Shown one piece after another: positions 23,450 through 35,109 of a stretch of 64,000 nt of DNA. Under the pieces are notes generated by a model. It made no database searches. It was not told the DNA's origin and worked only from the letters and a program-made list of their open reading frames with translations. Origin of the DNA: Hippophae tibetana (lineage: Eukaryota; Streptophyta; Magnoliopsida; Rosales; Elaeagnaceae); the NCBI GenBank assembly GCA_037013495.1, contig CM072812.1, positions 69,881,340 through 69,945,339 of the forward strand, given 5' to 3'. The position numbers and the translations under genes are program-made. Within the stretch, counting starts at the first letter, position 1. Every line of letters begins with the position of its first letter.

Positions 23450-24085
23450 TGATCGAGTTGATGTTCCCAAGTGCTAATCAAGTTGATGCTTTCAAATATT
23501 CTTAAGATCTTTTGCAAGGAATTAGTGGTCCAATGACTAGGGATAGATTTGGAAGATCCAGTTGGGTGCAAGGGTTACTTTAGAAGCAATATTTGCTTTA
23601 ATTAATTGTGGGCCTTTTATGTTTAACAATTTTTGTTTTAGTTAATTGTGAGCTTTTTTATATTTTATTTATCGTAAGTCTTTTTTATTTTTTATTTTTG
23701 AGGATGGATTAGGCCCAATCCACAACTAAATAGGCCTATTTGGCCTATTTTTTCTAGGTTTTTTCTTTAGGGTTTGAAGTGGAATTTTTATAAAGGTTGT
23801 TATAAAAATGCAACTACTATGTAATTTGGAGGCAAGATCGAATATCATTAATGAAATGTATATTTCAGAAAGCTTTTGCTTTGCCTTCTTGTGTTCTTGA
23901 TTGAATGCTTGAATTCAACTTATCAAAATGAGTGATTATCCTTTGGGCATCTCAAGATTAGGATTTTAAGGATTTTGTTTCCTTAGGGTTCTAATATGAT
24001 CATCTTCAATGCGTTCTTAATAATTCAATAGTTCCTATTGCTTTGATTCATGGGTTCCTAGGGTTATTTGCTTAGAGAGTCCGCA
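23450..24085 (+). repeat. 5' LTR of the Ty3/gypsy element
   Basis: It ends in CA shortly before the primer-binding site. It has a promoter-like TTTTTATAAAGG at about 23787 followed by a typical R/U5-like stretch (TTTGGAGGCAAGATCG, ATGAAATGTATATTTCAG). Repeated TTAATTGTGGGC/TTAATTGTGAGC strings and CCTAGGGTTT-like words resemble LTRs of plant chromovirus-type elements. The 5' end is estimated. Confidence 0.6.
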
Positions 24086-24090
24086 TTATT

Positions 24091-24102
24091 TGGTATCAGA
24101 GC
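24091..24102 (+). promoter_or_regulatory. Primer-binding site, initiator tRNA-Met
   Basis: TGGTATCAGAGC is the exact complement of the 3' end of plant initiator tRNA-Met, and it lies five bases after the CA end of the LTR. It is the site where reverse transcription of the element would start. Confidence 0.88.
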
Positions 24103-25580
24103 CTTAGTTGCTGAAAAAATGTTATCTATCTTTGTTTGAGTTCTTGATTTCAATAAAAAAAAATTCATATTTTCATAGTTGTGTTTTCTTTGAATTATTT
24201 TTGTTGTTTTCACCTTTGGATTTGTAGTTTTCTTTGAGTTCTTCATTAAAAAAAAAAAAAATTTCCATCCTTCAAGTCTTTTAGTTTTCTTTCAATTTAA
24301 TTGTCATTATTTTTCTCTTTATATTTTGTTTCGTAATTTTCTTTGAATTCTTCATATCTTTTTCTTGTTCTTTGTTTCTTTGTTTAATCCATCTTTGTTC
24401 TTCAAAAAGAAAAAAAAGAGGGCAAATGTTCATAGTTTTTTTTAAAAATTGATAAATCAGAATTGCAACTATAAACGGTCATAAATTTTAACTTTGGTAT
24501 GGGAACGTCTATTATAATATATCAAATTGAAGATTTTTTGATTCCTATAATTAAAACCAAGCTACAACTCCTTTTTTGTGCCATTTTTGATCCCAAATTC
24601 TATCATTTACACCACTTATCGAGGGATTAAAGTTTTGTCGCACCTTTTTATGTTGTTTTTGGTTCTTGTTTATTAGGGTTGAAAATTGTTTTTTTTTTTT
24701 AATTTTGTATTCATAGCCGCAGTAGTAGTAGTAAAAAAAAAGGAAAAAAAAAAGAAGAAAAAGAAGAAAAGGAGAACAAAGTAGTAAATTGTTCAAGAAT
24801 CTAATTCTTGTTTTTTTTGTTCTTGTTGAAATTGGTTTTTCTTTGTATTATTCTAGTTTCATCTATTTTATTCTAGGGAATCATCAAATTTCCATCCAAG
24901 TATAATTTTAAAAAAACAGGAATTATATTTTGGTCAAGAGTAATTCTTTAGAGTCTTATTTGGACTTTCTTTCTACATCCTTTGCAATTAAGTTTTTCAA
25001 AATTTTCAAGATCTTGAAAATATTCTTTCTTGGGTCTTTAGAGTCCTATTTGGACTTTCTTTTTGTCATCCTTTTTCATTAAGTTTTTAAAATTCTAATT
25101 TTTGAGATTATCACCCATAAATCGGTTAGTTTTTAAGATTAGTTGAATTTTTTTATTTTGTTAAGAACACAAAAGAAGATTAGCTTGAGCTTTGAGTATA
25201 AAAATGTAAGATAAATAAAAAAGAGAGACCAAAATAGTGAAAGAGTGATAACAATCTAATTTGAGAGCAAATACGTGAGGGGTGTGTGAGTTATCTCATT
25301 TTATTCCATAGGTTGAAAACATGAGTAAGAAAGAAAGATAACCACAAGAGGTTGAATTAAAATTCCTCTTCTAGACTTTTAATGACTAATTTAAGAAGCT
25401 AAATGAAAGGTTAGATGATTTAGAGTCCTCTTCCAGTTCTAAATTACATAAAAGAAAATTTAGAATACATAGGTTAGACAAAGAAGAAAATGATTCCAAT
25501 ATGGAGGAGAGAGCAAGTTATAAATGAGACAAAAAAGTTATGGTTGTATAGAAAAATGGAGAAATCAAAAGCGCCAGTTC
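24103..25580 (+). other. Leader and decayed 5' internal region of the Ty3/gypsy element
   Basis: T-rich sequence with several near-repeats, including TAGAGTCCTATTTGGACTTTC at two places (24951 and 25038). From about 25320 an A-rich stretch resembles the charged end of a gag protein but has stops. Minus-strand open frames here are by-products of T runs. Confidence 0.45.
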
Positions 25581-25590
25581 TGATGTTGAA

Positions 25591-25965
25591 GTGGAAGAAT
25601 CTATGCATGGAGATTCACTTGTCATAAGGAGAGTCCTGAATATACTACTTAAGGATGAAGCAGATGAGAAGCACCATGATCATATTTTCCACTCAAGATG
25701 CCAATTGAAGAATAAGGTATGGGTGTTAATTATTGATAGTGGGAGATACACTAATGTTTTTAGTACCTTATTGGTAGAAAAATTAAATTTGGAGTGGCAG
25801 AAGCATCCCAAACCGTACAGGCTACCATGGTTGAATGATTATGGAGAAGTGGAGGTTAAAAAAGAAGTTTGGGTTCCCTTTTCAATTGAAAAATATGAAG
25901 ATGAGGTTATTTGTGATGTGACACTAATGTATGTTGGTCATATAATACTAGGCCAACCATGGTAG
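25591..25965 (+). pseudogene. Ty3/gypsy aspartic protease relic
   Basis: The 124-codon open stretch matches the retropepsin region of plant chromovirus polyproteins: IRRVLNILLKDEADE, then HSRCQLKNKVWVLIIDSG with the active-site DSG, then VEKLNLEWQKHPKPYRLPWL and FSIEKYEDEVICDV, ending GHIILGQPW, the conserved hydrophobic-Gly flap region before RT. It is open from end to end, but stops follow immediately (the next codon is TAG) and no RT lies downstream, so it is a fragment. The initial ATG is an internal Met of the former polyprotein. Confidence 0.85.
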
Positions 25966-26399
25966 TTTGATAGGAGGGTGTGGCATAATAGGTACAAAAA
26001 TCAATATTCTTTTGAAATAGACAATTGAAAAGTGGTATTAGCTCCTCTCAAACATTTGTAAGCTTATGAGAACCAAATTAGGATAGTAGGAGAGTGCAAG
26101 ATGTGGGAAAAACAAAAGTTTGAGCCAGAAGAATATTAAAAAAGAGTAAGTGAGATAGATAGCAAAAATGGAGAGAAATGTGAGAAAAATGGAGAGAAAA
26201 GTGAGAATAATAGAGGGAAAAGTGAGCAAATATTATTTTCTAGAGATTAAACATAGATCAATTTTTTTATCAACATGTTATTTTATGATAAGTTGTAAGA
26301 ATTTCATTCACAGTTTTCAAGCTTGCAATTATAATTAGTTTAGAAAACTCATCTACTTACTAAGCTTTCAAGCTTACCTTTTATATTATTTTCTTCCCT

Positions 26400-26920
26400 C
26401 ACATAGCTACTTTTGAGGATGCATAGCATGATAGGGAGTTTGGAGGCATATGATCAAGCTTTTGTTGTATAGTTTAGTCAATTCTATCACCTTAATCTTG
26501 TATAACATACTTTGGTTGGTGTATAAGTGGATTAATGACCAAGGTTAGGAAACCATATGTTTGTTGTGTTTATCATGTATATCATATCGTATAGCCATGT
26601 TGACAGACATGATTTCCTTTATGGTTATGTAAAATAATATGATGTTTGTTAGTCAATGAGAAACTATCCTATGAGAATTGTTTTCATTTTATTACAAGGA
26701 GGTTAGTCCAAAATTTAGAGAAAAATCTACCAAAAGTTTTATGACAAGGGATCCCTAGTGCATGAATAATTCCTTTTCCATAAATATTTACCTTGTTACC
26801 ATCTTCAAAGGTAACATATTATTCATTGAATCTTTCATACCAGTGAAGGATTTATCTCTTATCATATGGTTGGAACAATCACTGTCAAAGTACCAACATC
26901 TAGATGCTTAAGTTTTTATC
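26400..26920 (-). pseudogene. Copia gag/protease-region relic, minus strand
   Basis: Read on the minus strand from about 26915, the sequence gives WYFDSDCSNHMIRDKSFT. This matches the copia protease region in which WYLDSGCSRHMTGDKS is usual; the catalytic DSG is here DSD. The following residues continue the GAG-pre-integrase similarity to about 26580 with stops. The orientation is opposite to the copia RT relic that begins about 560 bp further on. Confidence 0.65.
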
Positions 26921-27479
26921 ATTGTATGTACAATATTACAACAGTGATAAATCAATCTACTATAGCTAGCCTTGGAATACTTAAGGTCTTCTAAACATAG
27001 AAAATCCTCATCTATAAATCCTAAGCATCATTTGTGAGACATATAGATTGATTCAACTAATCTTTGGCATACACCAAGATATCTTGATCAGTTTGAGAAG
27101 TACCACTCTAGAAGGATTGAGGGAGTGAAATTAACAAGAATCACTATCATAGGATAGGGAAAATGATTCACATCTTTCACTCATTTCTTTAGAAGCATAT
27201 ATGCATATCAACTTCAACATATGTTGCATGAACAAATTGAGGAAGGGAAAGAAAAGGAGTAACTTGTTCATCAAAGTAGCAGAGTTCTCTCATATCACTA
27301 TGAAAATTTCTAGTCTTCAAAATCAACTCAAACTATTGTGATAGAATGTTTAGATTTATTTTTCATTTTTAAGAGTTTTGTTAAATTATTTAAAATCACG
27401 TAGTTTATCTATAAAACGACCTTGAAAATATATTTATTTCTTATTACAAAGTGATTCGTGCACTTGTGAGCTATTTTAA

Positions 27480-28860
27480 AATACAAAATTATTGCATCAG
27501 TGGCTTGAAAAATTCAAGGCTATAGCTATGGATAAAGGTTACAACCAGATTAAAGGAATATATTATGTAGAAATCTTCTCTCATGTTGTCAAACCTTAAA
27601 CTATAAGAGTAGTGCTTAATCTTGCCTCAATAAATTGGCCTCTAAAACATCTTGATCTCAATAATATCTTTTTGAATGGTGATTTGCAAAAAAAAAAAAA
27701 AACTATCTAAATGACTTAGCCAAAGGATTTTGAAGACAAGGCACATCCTACTTGGGTTTACAAACTCAAAAAGGCTATTTATCGCCTTAAGCAAGCTACT
27801 AGAGCATGGTATCAAAAATTGAGCTAGTATGTAGCTAAACTAGGATTTAGAAACTCAAAATATGATACATCCATATTCTTTCAATATTGTGCAAAAAAGT
27901 GTCACAATTATCGTAGTATATGTTAATGATATCATGGTGATTGGAAGTGATGGAAACTATATAGCTACCCTAGTTACTAAGTTAAATGAAAGTCCTCTTT
28001 AAAATAATTTGAAGACTTTCATTTCTTCGTTGGAATTGAGGTGCATCGAAAAGATGACAAGCTTCACCTCAACCAACAAAAATACATCAAAGGTCTTCTT
28101 GCTAAGGCTGGGTTGTAATCTGTAAAACCTCTTAATACTCTTATGAGTTCAACTTGTGTTCTATACATATATGTGAATGAGGCTCTTGTTGATATTATTT
28201 TATTTTGATGCCTTGTTAGAACACTTCAATATTGTGTTATACATGACCTAAAATAGCTTATGTGGTCAATCAACTTTGTCAATGTTTGCATCAGCCAATA
28301 GAGATACACTGGGTTGAAACCAAAAGAATTTTGAGATACTTGAAGGGTACTTTAACTCATGGATTATTGTTTCAAAGTTAAGAGGTTTTAGGCATTGTTG
28401 GCTTTAGTGATTCAGACAAGGTAAGTTTCCTAGATGATCGCAGAATTACTAGAGCTTATGGCATCTATTTTAGAGATAGTTTAGTGTCTTAGACATCCTC
28501 AAAACAAAAGGCAATTGTACATTGAAATGATGAGGTATAATATAGGGAATTAGCCCTTGCAAATACTAAAGCGATGTAGATACGATCCTTGCTACATGAA
28601 ATGAAGATTATATAGGCACAAAGACTAATCTTTTTCACATATAACATTAGTGCAAAGTCTTTAGCAGCCAATCCAGTCATGCATGGGAGAATGAAGCATG
28701 TTGAAATTGATTTCCATTTTATACAAGGTTTAGTTATGGAAAACAAGCTTGATGTTCGTTATACTTCCACAAAAGAAAAGTGGCTGATATCATGAACAAA
28801 CCACTTTATGAAACATGGTTTTCTCGATTAAAGATAAAACTTATGGTTCTACCTTAACCA
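27480..28860 (+). pseudogene. Copia reverse transcriptase-RNase H relic
   Basis: Frame-shifting similarity to Ty1/copia RT and RNase H. KGYNQIKGIYYVEIFSHVVKP lies near 27540, WPLKHLDLNNIFLNGDLQ near 27640, and KLKKAIYRLKQATRAWYQKL near 27770 (usual form IYGLKQAPRAWY). The catalytic box is YVNDIMV at 27919 (usual YVDD, first Asp changed to Asn). The distal end VADIMNKPLYETWFSRLK near 28790 matches the C-terminal RNase H segment (DILTKPL). Several stops and frameshifts, and an A run at 27689-27703, make it non-functional. Confidence 0.85.
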
Positions 28861-28865
28861 TAAGC

Positions 28866-29085
28866 TTGAGGGTGACTGTTAGACATTACATTCTAGTGTA
28901 CATACACATACAATATCACTATTTTTTAACTGAATTAGTTACTATGCTAAAGGTAGTTTATGTAATGGCTACTATACTACACTAGTTAGTGTATAATCAT
29001 GTAAACACTATAAATAGAATATGCAAATAATACAAGAAGGTATTTGAGAGTATTACTCATTTCATCTCTATCTCTTTTAAGCTAT
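28866..29085 (+). repeat. Copia polypurine tract and 3' LTR
   Basis: A purine-rich TTGAGGGTGAC at 28866-28876 directly precedes TGTTAGACATTACATTC at 28877, the usual start of a copia LTR. A TATAAATAG promoter box lies near 29010. The LTR is short, about 200 bp, ending around 29080. No 5' LTR copy was noticed. Confidence 0.7.
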
Positions 29086-29099
29086 AATGAATTATTTAA

Positions 29100-30690
29100 T
29101 TCTTATAGTAGAAGAAATAGATATATCAGAAGAGTCAAACATTAAGTCCTTACAAGATATAAATGAAATATAAAAAACTTCTTAAAAATGAGAGAATATA
29201 GTTATACTAAGAAATTACAACTAGACATAAATGAAGAATTTATAGAATTAAAAAGGGATATAAATAACATACCTAAAGATAATGAAATTATAGGTTATAA
29301 GTTTGGTCTATTTGTAGGATTAAAAGAAGAACCACTTAAGAGATTAGATGCATTGATACCTTGGAATGAGAAAATAAAGAATGAAGAAAAATACAAAGAT
29401 AAAGAAGAAGCTATAATCTAGTTTAATGAAATATAGGAAAAAAATTAGAATAACAATTTACGAACCTTAAAATAGGGACATGAAAAAATTAGTTATTCTA
29501 TTAATCCTAACAGATAAACTAGAAAAACACCATGAGGAAAAGCTTTACAAAAACAAAACAAAGGGAAATATGATATGATAATAGTCAATGAAATTGATTC
29601 TAAACCAGAAAATATAATCCCACAAGACCATATGAAACCTATTACATTACCAATTTTCTTATCAAGAAGGATGTAGGATATTAGTAGCCCATAAAATAAC
29701 TATAAAAATGTTGAGATTTGGTTTACAAATTTAATAGAACAACAATAATTACAAATGCAAAGGAATGTTCCCACATGTAAACAGTACCATATATTGTAGT
29801 AAATGAGATATATGATAAATTTATTGGAGAAGACAAAGGTAGACATATTACTGAAACCATCGAATATGAAATCGAGGAAGCTAAATGACATTTAACAAAT
29901 ATGGAGATATGTGACATGTGTTATATAGATTCCTTTATTTGTGAATATAAAATGTATTATCACAAGCTACTACTCTTTATGCAAGAAACTTATAATGAAA
30001 TGTTTTTTTTTCATAAATTACCCGAAAGATTACATGAAATTATAATAGAATGATGGAATAAAAGGAATAGAGAAACTATACCAGAAACCTTAGGAGGAAG
30101 AGTAAGAACCCTTAAGAATTTGATAATCATTAAATTCCAATAAATAGAAGAATGTAAACAAACAAGAGAATGATAAAATCTATTGTGATACAAGAGATTT
30201 TAGGATGCTAGAAAAATATGGATATAACATAAAAACTTACAAATAAAAGTATAAAAAATACAAAAAAATCAAAAGGTATAAATTTAGAAAACAAAACTTT
30301 CAAATATATAAGAAAATGACTAACAAGAACTTTATAGAAAAATATATTTTAGGAGAAAAAGATATAAGTCACCAGAAAATAAAAAATAATTGTCCATTGG
30401 GGAAAAAAGAAATACAAATGTTGAATTTATAATAACGAATGACATTATGCAAATGAATACCTCAAAAGGCTTCAACATAGAATATAATTCAAAAGGAAAT
30501 TTCCACAAGAAAATAAAAAATCTTGGAAAAATTTAAAATTGAATTAAACTAATAATGTAATGAGATATAGGTGATACTTTTAGTATATATCTATTAGAGG
30601 AAACTGAAGAATATATAAATGACTTAGAATTCGAATATTCTTCATCAAATGATGAATGATTTGTATAATATTACAAATTGAAATAATATT
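29100..30690 (+). pseudogene. Caulimovirid coat-protein-like region, degenerate
   Basis: Lys/Glu/Asn-rich sequence open for 77 codons at 29188-29421 and then broken repeatedly. Further along, ICDMCYIDSF near 29910 and LGGRVRTLKNL near 30091 resemble the coat-protein region of solendo-like viruses. Around 30411-30460 a CCHC zinc-knuckle remnant is visible (Cys, then HYANEY), with in-frame TGA codons and at least one missing Cys. Whether a movement-protein domain is included cannot be decided. Assignment rests on composition, order and the knuckle. Confidence 0.55.
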
Positions 30691-31960
30691 TACATCAAAA
30701 TTGGATTACAATTTAAAGGTTACCAAGTTATTATTTATAAGCATACATAGATATAGGAGATAGTAAATATATATTTGCAAACAAACACCAAAAAATTTAA
30801 TTGTAAAAATTGGTAATAATACTACAATAAATCTTAATAAAATCCTAAAAGATACAGATATAATAATGGGAAAAGAAAATTTCATAGTCTTACCATATAT
30901 CACAAAATAAATAAGAGTTAATTTATTAAAAAAAATAACTTCCTAAACCTATATCGGCCCATTACACAATATTTAGACACTAGATGGGTTATGTGTCAAA
31001 AGTAAGAAAAGATTTAACTATATCAAACTTAACTATTATACAATAATATAAAAAAGCAAAAATGTGGTAAGATAGACACAAAGTAACCAAAACTTTATTT
31101 ATAAAACATTTCATTAGGCATAGAATTGAAACAAAACTCTTTTCTTAATAAAATTCATGAAGATAAATCCATAACATCTATTAAGAAATTATTAAAAATA
31201 GTAAGCTCAAAAAATATTTTAGACCTAAAAATAAATAAGTGTAAATTGGTTGTTAGCATAAAACTTAAAGACTCTAACAAAGTTATTCCAGTAATACACA
31301 TGATTTATAGGTAAGACAAGATTGAGTTTGAAAAATAAATTCAAAAAGTTTTGAGTTTGAAAAAGAAATTCCAAAACTTTTGGAACTAAAATTCATAATA
31401 TTAAGTAATTAATTTCACTCAAGCATAGCATTTTTAGTTGAAAAAGAAGCTGAAAGAGAAAGAGAAACAAAGAAAATGATAATATATTTCAAAGCTTTGA
31501 ATGAAGAATCCATTGATGATAAATATTTTATTTTGAAAAAAGAAGAATTATTATCATTAATAAAAGGAAGAAATATTTCTCAAGTTTTAACTGCAAAAGT
31601 GAATTTTGGAAAATAAGACTTGACTAGAAATCTCAAAAACTAATAGCACCTGCATAGATAATTGCAATAATTGCAATAGGCTATTGTAACATTTAGATTA
31701 AAATAAGCTCTCTGTGTCTTTCAAAGATACGAATAACATTTTTAAGAAATTATAAAATATTTATGTATTTATATAGATGATATTTTAGTTTTCAATAATG
31801 AATTAAATAAACATTATTTAGATTTTTAATATTTTACAAGAATGTAAGAAAGAAGGTATTGTACTTTTTGATAAGAAAATTGTAATTACTTAGTAGAAAA
31901 TTAAGTATTTAGGGTAAGCAATCTAAGATAGAAAGCATAATCTACAATGCAATATAATAA
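30690..31960 (+). pseudogene. Caulimovirid protease-reverse transcriptase relic
   Basis: A retropepsin-like start (AYIDIGDSKYIF) occurs near 30739, with DIG where DTG is usual. RT motifs follow: a segment AFLVEKEAERERETKKMIIY near 31430, FKALNEESIDDKYFILKKEE just after it, and the catalytic box CIYIDDILVF at 31764-31793 with both aspartates kept. The sequence between the KALNE segment and YIDD is shorter than in intact viruses, pointing to an internal deletion, and several stops are present. The YIDDILVF form is usual for plant pararetroviruses and separates this from the copia RT upstream. Confidence 0.8.
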
Positions 31961-32076
31961 ATAACATTCAATGATTTCCTAGTAAAATAAAAGAAAAAAC
32001 TATTAATTACAAATATTTTTAAGATGTTTAATATATGTTGAAGCATACATCAAAAAAATTACAAAAATGAGAACAT

Positions 32077-32660
32077 ATGCAAAAAAATTGGAAAAAAGAT
32101 TATGTTTGTAGATGGACAAAGCAAGATACGTTATACATAGATAAAATAAGAGTTCAGGTAAATAATATACCAACTCTGTGCTATCTAAGTCCAGATGACA
32201 AAATGATAATTAAAATAGATGCTTTACATGATTATTGGGGGGAAGTTTTAAACACAAAAGTAAATGATAAAGATAAATATCTTTGCAGATGCATATCAAC
32301 ATATTTTCAAGGTCCAAAATTAAATTATCATAATAATATAAAAGAATATTTAGCTGTTAAAAATACTATAAAGAAATTTACAATATATGTTATGAGTTCA
32401 AGATTTATTGTTAGGATAGATAATAAAAACTTTGGATATTTCTTTGGAACTAATATGGCAAGTAATTATAAATAAGGTAAATTAATTAAATAGCAATAAT
32501 GGTTCAATCATTATAAAATTTGATATTGAATAGTTACCATCAAATAAGAACAATTTAGCTGATGCATTAGTTAGAGTATTGGCACCTCAAACCATTTTTG
32601 TATTTATTAGGAATAGATCATCTTAACATAGACATCAAGATTAAAGAAAAATAAATCAAA
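32077..32660 (+). pseudogene. Caulimovirid RNase H relic
   Basis: An open stretch of 132 codons (32077-32475) matches pararetroviral RNase H. KIDALHDYWGEVL corresponds to the first catalytic block (usual TDAS..GWGAVL), LCRCISTYFQGPKLNYHNN to the S-G-T-F..E.NYH block, and FIVRIDNKNFGYFF to the RTDN block. Past a stop, NNLADALVRVL near 32550 matches the end of the domain (N..ADALTR). The first Asp of the usual TDAS is kept, in IDALH. An LTR-like insertion starts about 160 bp further on. Confidence 0.82.
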
Positions 32661-32820
32661 ATCCTAGAAGACCTAATACAAACCTTATCTAAAGAAGTGA
32701 GATCTGAACATCAATATTGAGATTTTCACTAGGATCATTCTGAAATAGGTTGTGAAAATGTAATAAAACAAAGACTGTGATCAACTATATATAACGAGAT
32801 AGGAACCTTGGTATCAAAGT

Positions 32821-33022
32821 ATAATTTTTTAGATGCCACACTCAAGAATAGGGAAAGATGTGAGTGATATGTTTTAGATGAATGTCGCATGAATTACTCT
32901 TGATAAGTTCAGTTTAGATAAAAAAATAATTTTTTAGATACTAGACTCAAGAATAGGGAAAGATGTGAGTGATATGTTTTGGATGAATGTCGCACAAATT
33001 ACTCTTGATAAGTTCAGTTTAG
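32821..33022. repeat. 105-bp tandem duplication
   Basis: ATAATTTTTTAGAT at 32821 and the next ~90 bases (with CTCAAGAATAGGGAAAGATG) are repeated from 32926 with only a few changes. The two copies lie directly head to tail. Confidence 0.92.
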
Positions 33023-33605
33023 TTCTAAAAAGAACTAAAGAGAAAACTCCAATTTAAAATTGTATCAATGTTGATTTTTTAATTAAAATCATGCATTGAT
33101 ATTTATAGACTTTAAAACATGAACCCTAGCTAATAAAACATAAATATAAAACTCTAAATTTATTACTATAAATTAAATATAAAATCCTATAAAATAAATT
33201 AAATAGTAGACCTACTAAATAAACTATAAAACTAAGAAAGAATTATTTGATAGATTTTTGGGCATTTCTTGAAAGTCACTTTTGACCTATTAAAATTCTA
33301 AATTATGAAAAATATTATCTCTGTGTATATTGTATCACATTGAGAAATATTTGTAATGCATTTTTTTATACCTCAATTTGATATCGAATGGATAAGATAT
33401 GGTGAATATACTCACAGTTGTTCAATGAAACTTTCCGAATTTGGAATTTTATTTGGTCATTCAATTTACTTCAAGCTCGAGTATTTTATATAGCTTGTAA
33501 TTATACACATACTTCCTTCATGGCTAATTAAGTTATTCTTGATTAATTGACCTATTTGAAACATACGATGAAATCTTTGGTGATGTTCCTTGATCCACAT
33601 CATTA
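32821..33605 (-). mobile_element. LTR-like insertion inside the endogenous caulimovirid
   Basis: This stretch interrupts the viral order between RNase H and the transactivator-like ORF. It resembles a plant Ty3/gypsy solo LTR in minus orientation: a promoter on the minus strand (TCTATAAATATC, near 33100), the words GGGCATTTCTTGAAAGTC and CCTCAATTTGATATCGAATG, and a 3' part made of a duplicated ~100-bp block. Ends are approximate and no target duplication was identified. Confidence 0.5.
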
Positions 33606-33609
33606 ATGG

Positions 33610-34930
33610 CATAGTTCAAGGATCATGAGAACCAACTTGAAATATTATATATGAATAAATCCTTAAAGGATAAAATCAAAGAGGCTAACTCCATGGCTAA
33701 GTAAGAAAAACTTAAATATCCAGACTCTAAAAGTGATGAGGTTAATCCCTCTATCTCAGATGAAAAAGGAATCAAAGTTCCAAAAACATAAGAAGGAGAA
33801 AATAATCTCCCTATAGAGAAAAAAAGGAAAAGCTCAATTGGAAAAATATAGTAGAAATGGAAAAATCTTTAGAGACTAAGTTTTATGTAGTCTACAATGG
33901 CCCAAACTAGGAACCTATACTAGTTGGTCAGAATCTGATAGAGCTTTAATAGGTTTTAGTGGAATTATTCACAAATTATTCAGTAGCAGGATAGAAGCAG
34001 AAGACAATTTTGCCAATTATAGAAGACCAAAACTATTATCTTGTTTAGAGATAGTCAAGTGCTATTCCCAAGTAGTACAACAATAAGCTAGCCTTAGCAA
34101 AATGAAATCACTAGGAAGAATACCTAGATCGATGTTGTTCAAAGGAGCAATTAGCAACTCTTTTGTTTTAGAAGAGAAAAGAGACCAACATAGGAACCTC
34201 ATAAGAAAATATTGGTTAAGCGTGTATAACTTAGTTAGAAAATCTATTGACGAACATCTTGATGAGATGAAGTTCTACACTTCAAAAAAAAAAGAATTCC
34301 CTATAGTTAAAAAATTCAATATCCTAGAAGAAATAGATCTAATGTTTAGGTACAAAGAATTTCATGCTTGGTTAATAGAAAATTTATATCCAGGAAATAA
34401 TTTAGACGAGTTAAATTATTATTTTTGAAAACTTCAAGAAATCCATTAAGAATTTTAACAAGAAAATTTCTATAAGTTCATATCATTTTATTAAGCTTGG
34501 ACTTTCCAACACCAAAAGGAAATTTAATTATCACAAAGCTTTATTAGAAAATGAATTTAATACAGAGGAATTAAGCATAAAACATAGACAAATGTTAAGT
34601 CAGATCTATTATGAATTAAGAAAAATTAACAACTCCTATGAGATTAAAGTTAATTATTCAACCGACAAAGTGATTATCATCTCACTAAGTAACTTGGATA
34701 TTATCAAGAAATATGGTGAAAAAATTAGCAATTATGAAGCTACTTTAAATTGTGGTGAATTAGAAGCAGTTATGTAAAGCAAGAAGGTTTTCTGCCATTA
34801 CGCTAAATAGTTGGCTAGGGACCACAAATACATTTATTTCCTTATAGATAAGGAAGAAGATTTAGATACTTTAACTTTACAAGAATCATTGTATGTGAAT
34901 GAATTTGAATTAATGTAGACTCCATAATGT
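33610..34930 (+). pseudogene. Caulimovirid viroplasmin/transactivator-like ORF relic
   Basis: Broken ORF downstream of the RT-RNase H region. Near 33650 a charged N-terminal part is visible (LKDKIKEANSMAK). At about 33880-34000 the segments FYVVYNGP and TSWSESDRALIGFSG match the viroplasmin domain (KYYVVWKGRKPGIYTTWEEC in family members). Open stretches at 34102-34428 and 34592-34777 are rich in Lys, Glu, Ile and Asn and have no further motif I can name. Stops separate all pieces. In living relatives this protein allows translation of the polycistronic RNA and forms inclusion bodies. Confidence 0.65.
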
Positions 34931-34972
34931 AGATTTAATTAGGAAAGTTAGATGAAATAGTGAAATCCTACC

Positions 34973-34982
34973 TATATAAAAG
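34973..34982 (+). promoter_or_regulatory. Pregenomic RNA-type promoter TATA box of the endogenous virus
   Basis: TATATAAAAG lies about 45 bp after the last recognisable part of the transactivator-like ORF, where caulimovirids have the intergenic region with the pregenomic RNA promoter. A CTCTCTGATAG stretch about 60 bp on could include the RNA start. Activity is unknown. Confidence 0.5.
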
Positions 34983-35109
34983 AGAATCCTTATGTCTATA
35001 AAAATGGATTTTTATTTCAATAGAAAACAAACCTTTTACACTCTCTGATAGACCTGTTTACTTAGCTCCTATTTTTTTTAATGTTCTTAGTACTCAAATT
35101 ATAATAAAT

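Larger units (their letters stand above)
23450..26270 (+). mobile_element. Truncated Ty3/gypsy LTR retrotransposon
   Basis: It contains a 5' LTR, a primer-binding site, a leader and a protease relic in the correct order on the plus strand. There is no recognisable gag domain, no RT or integrase and no 3' LTR, so the element is truncated at its 3' side near 26270 where copia sequence starts. It appears to be inserted in, or joined to, the Athila-like DNA at its left. Confidence 0.72.

Noticed and set aside
24551..24796. Minus-strand frame rich in Phe and Tyr
   Set aside because: Created by A/T runs and a small AAG/AAGAAA repeat in the retroelement leader.
24103..25580. Possible intact gag upstream of the protease relic
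   Set aside because: Only short charged segments with stops are visible; no gag core motif such as the one seen at 43600-43890.
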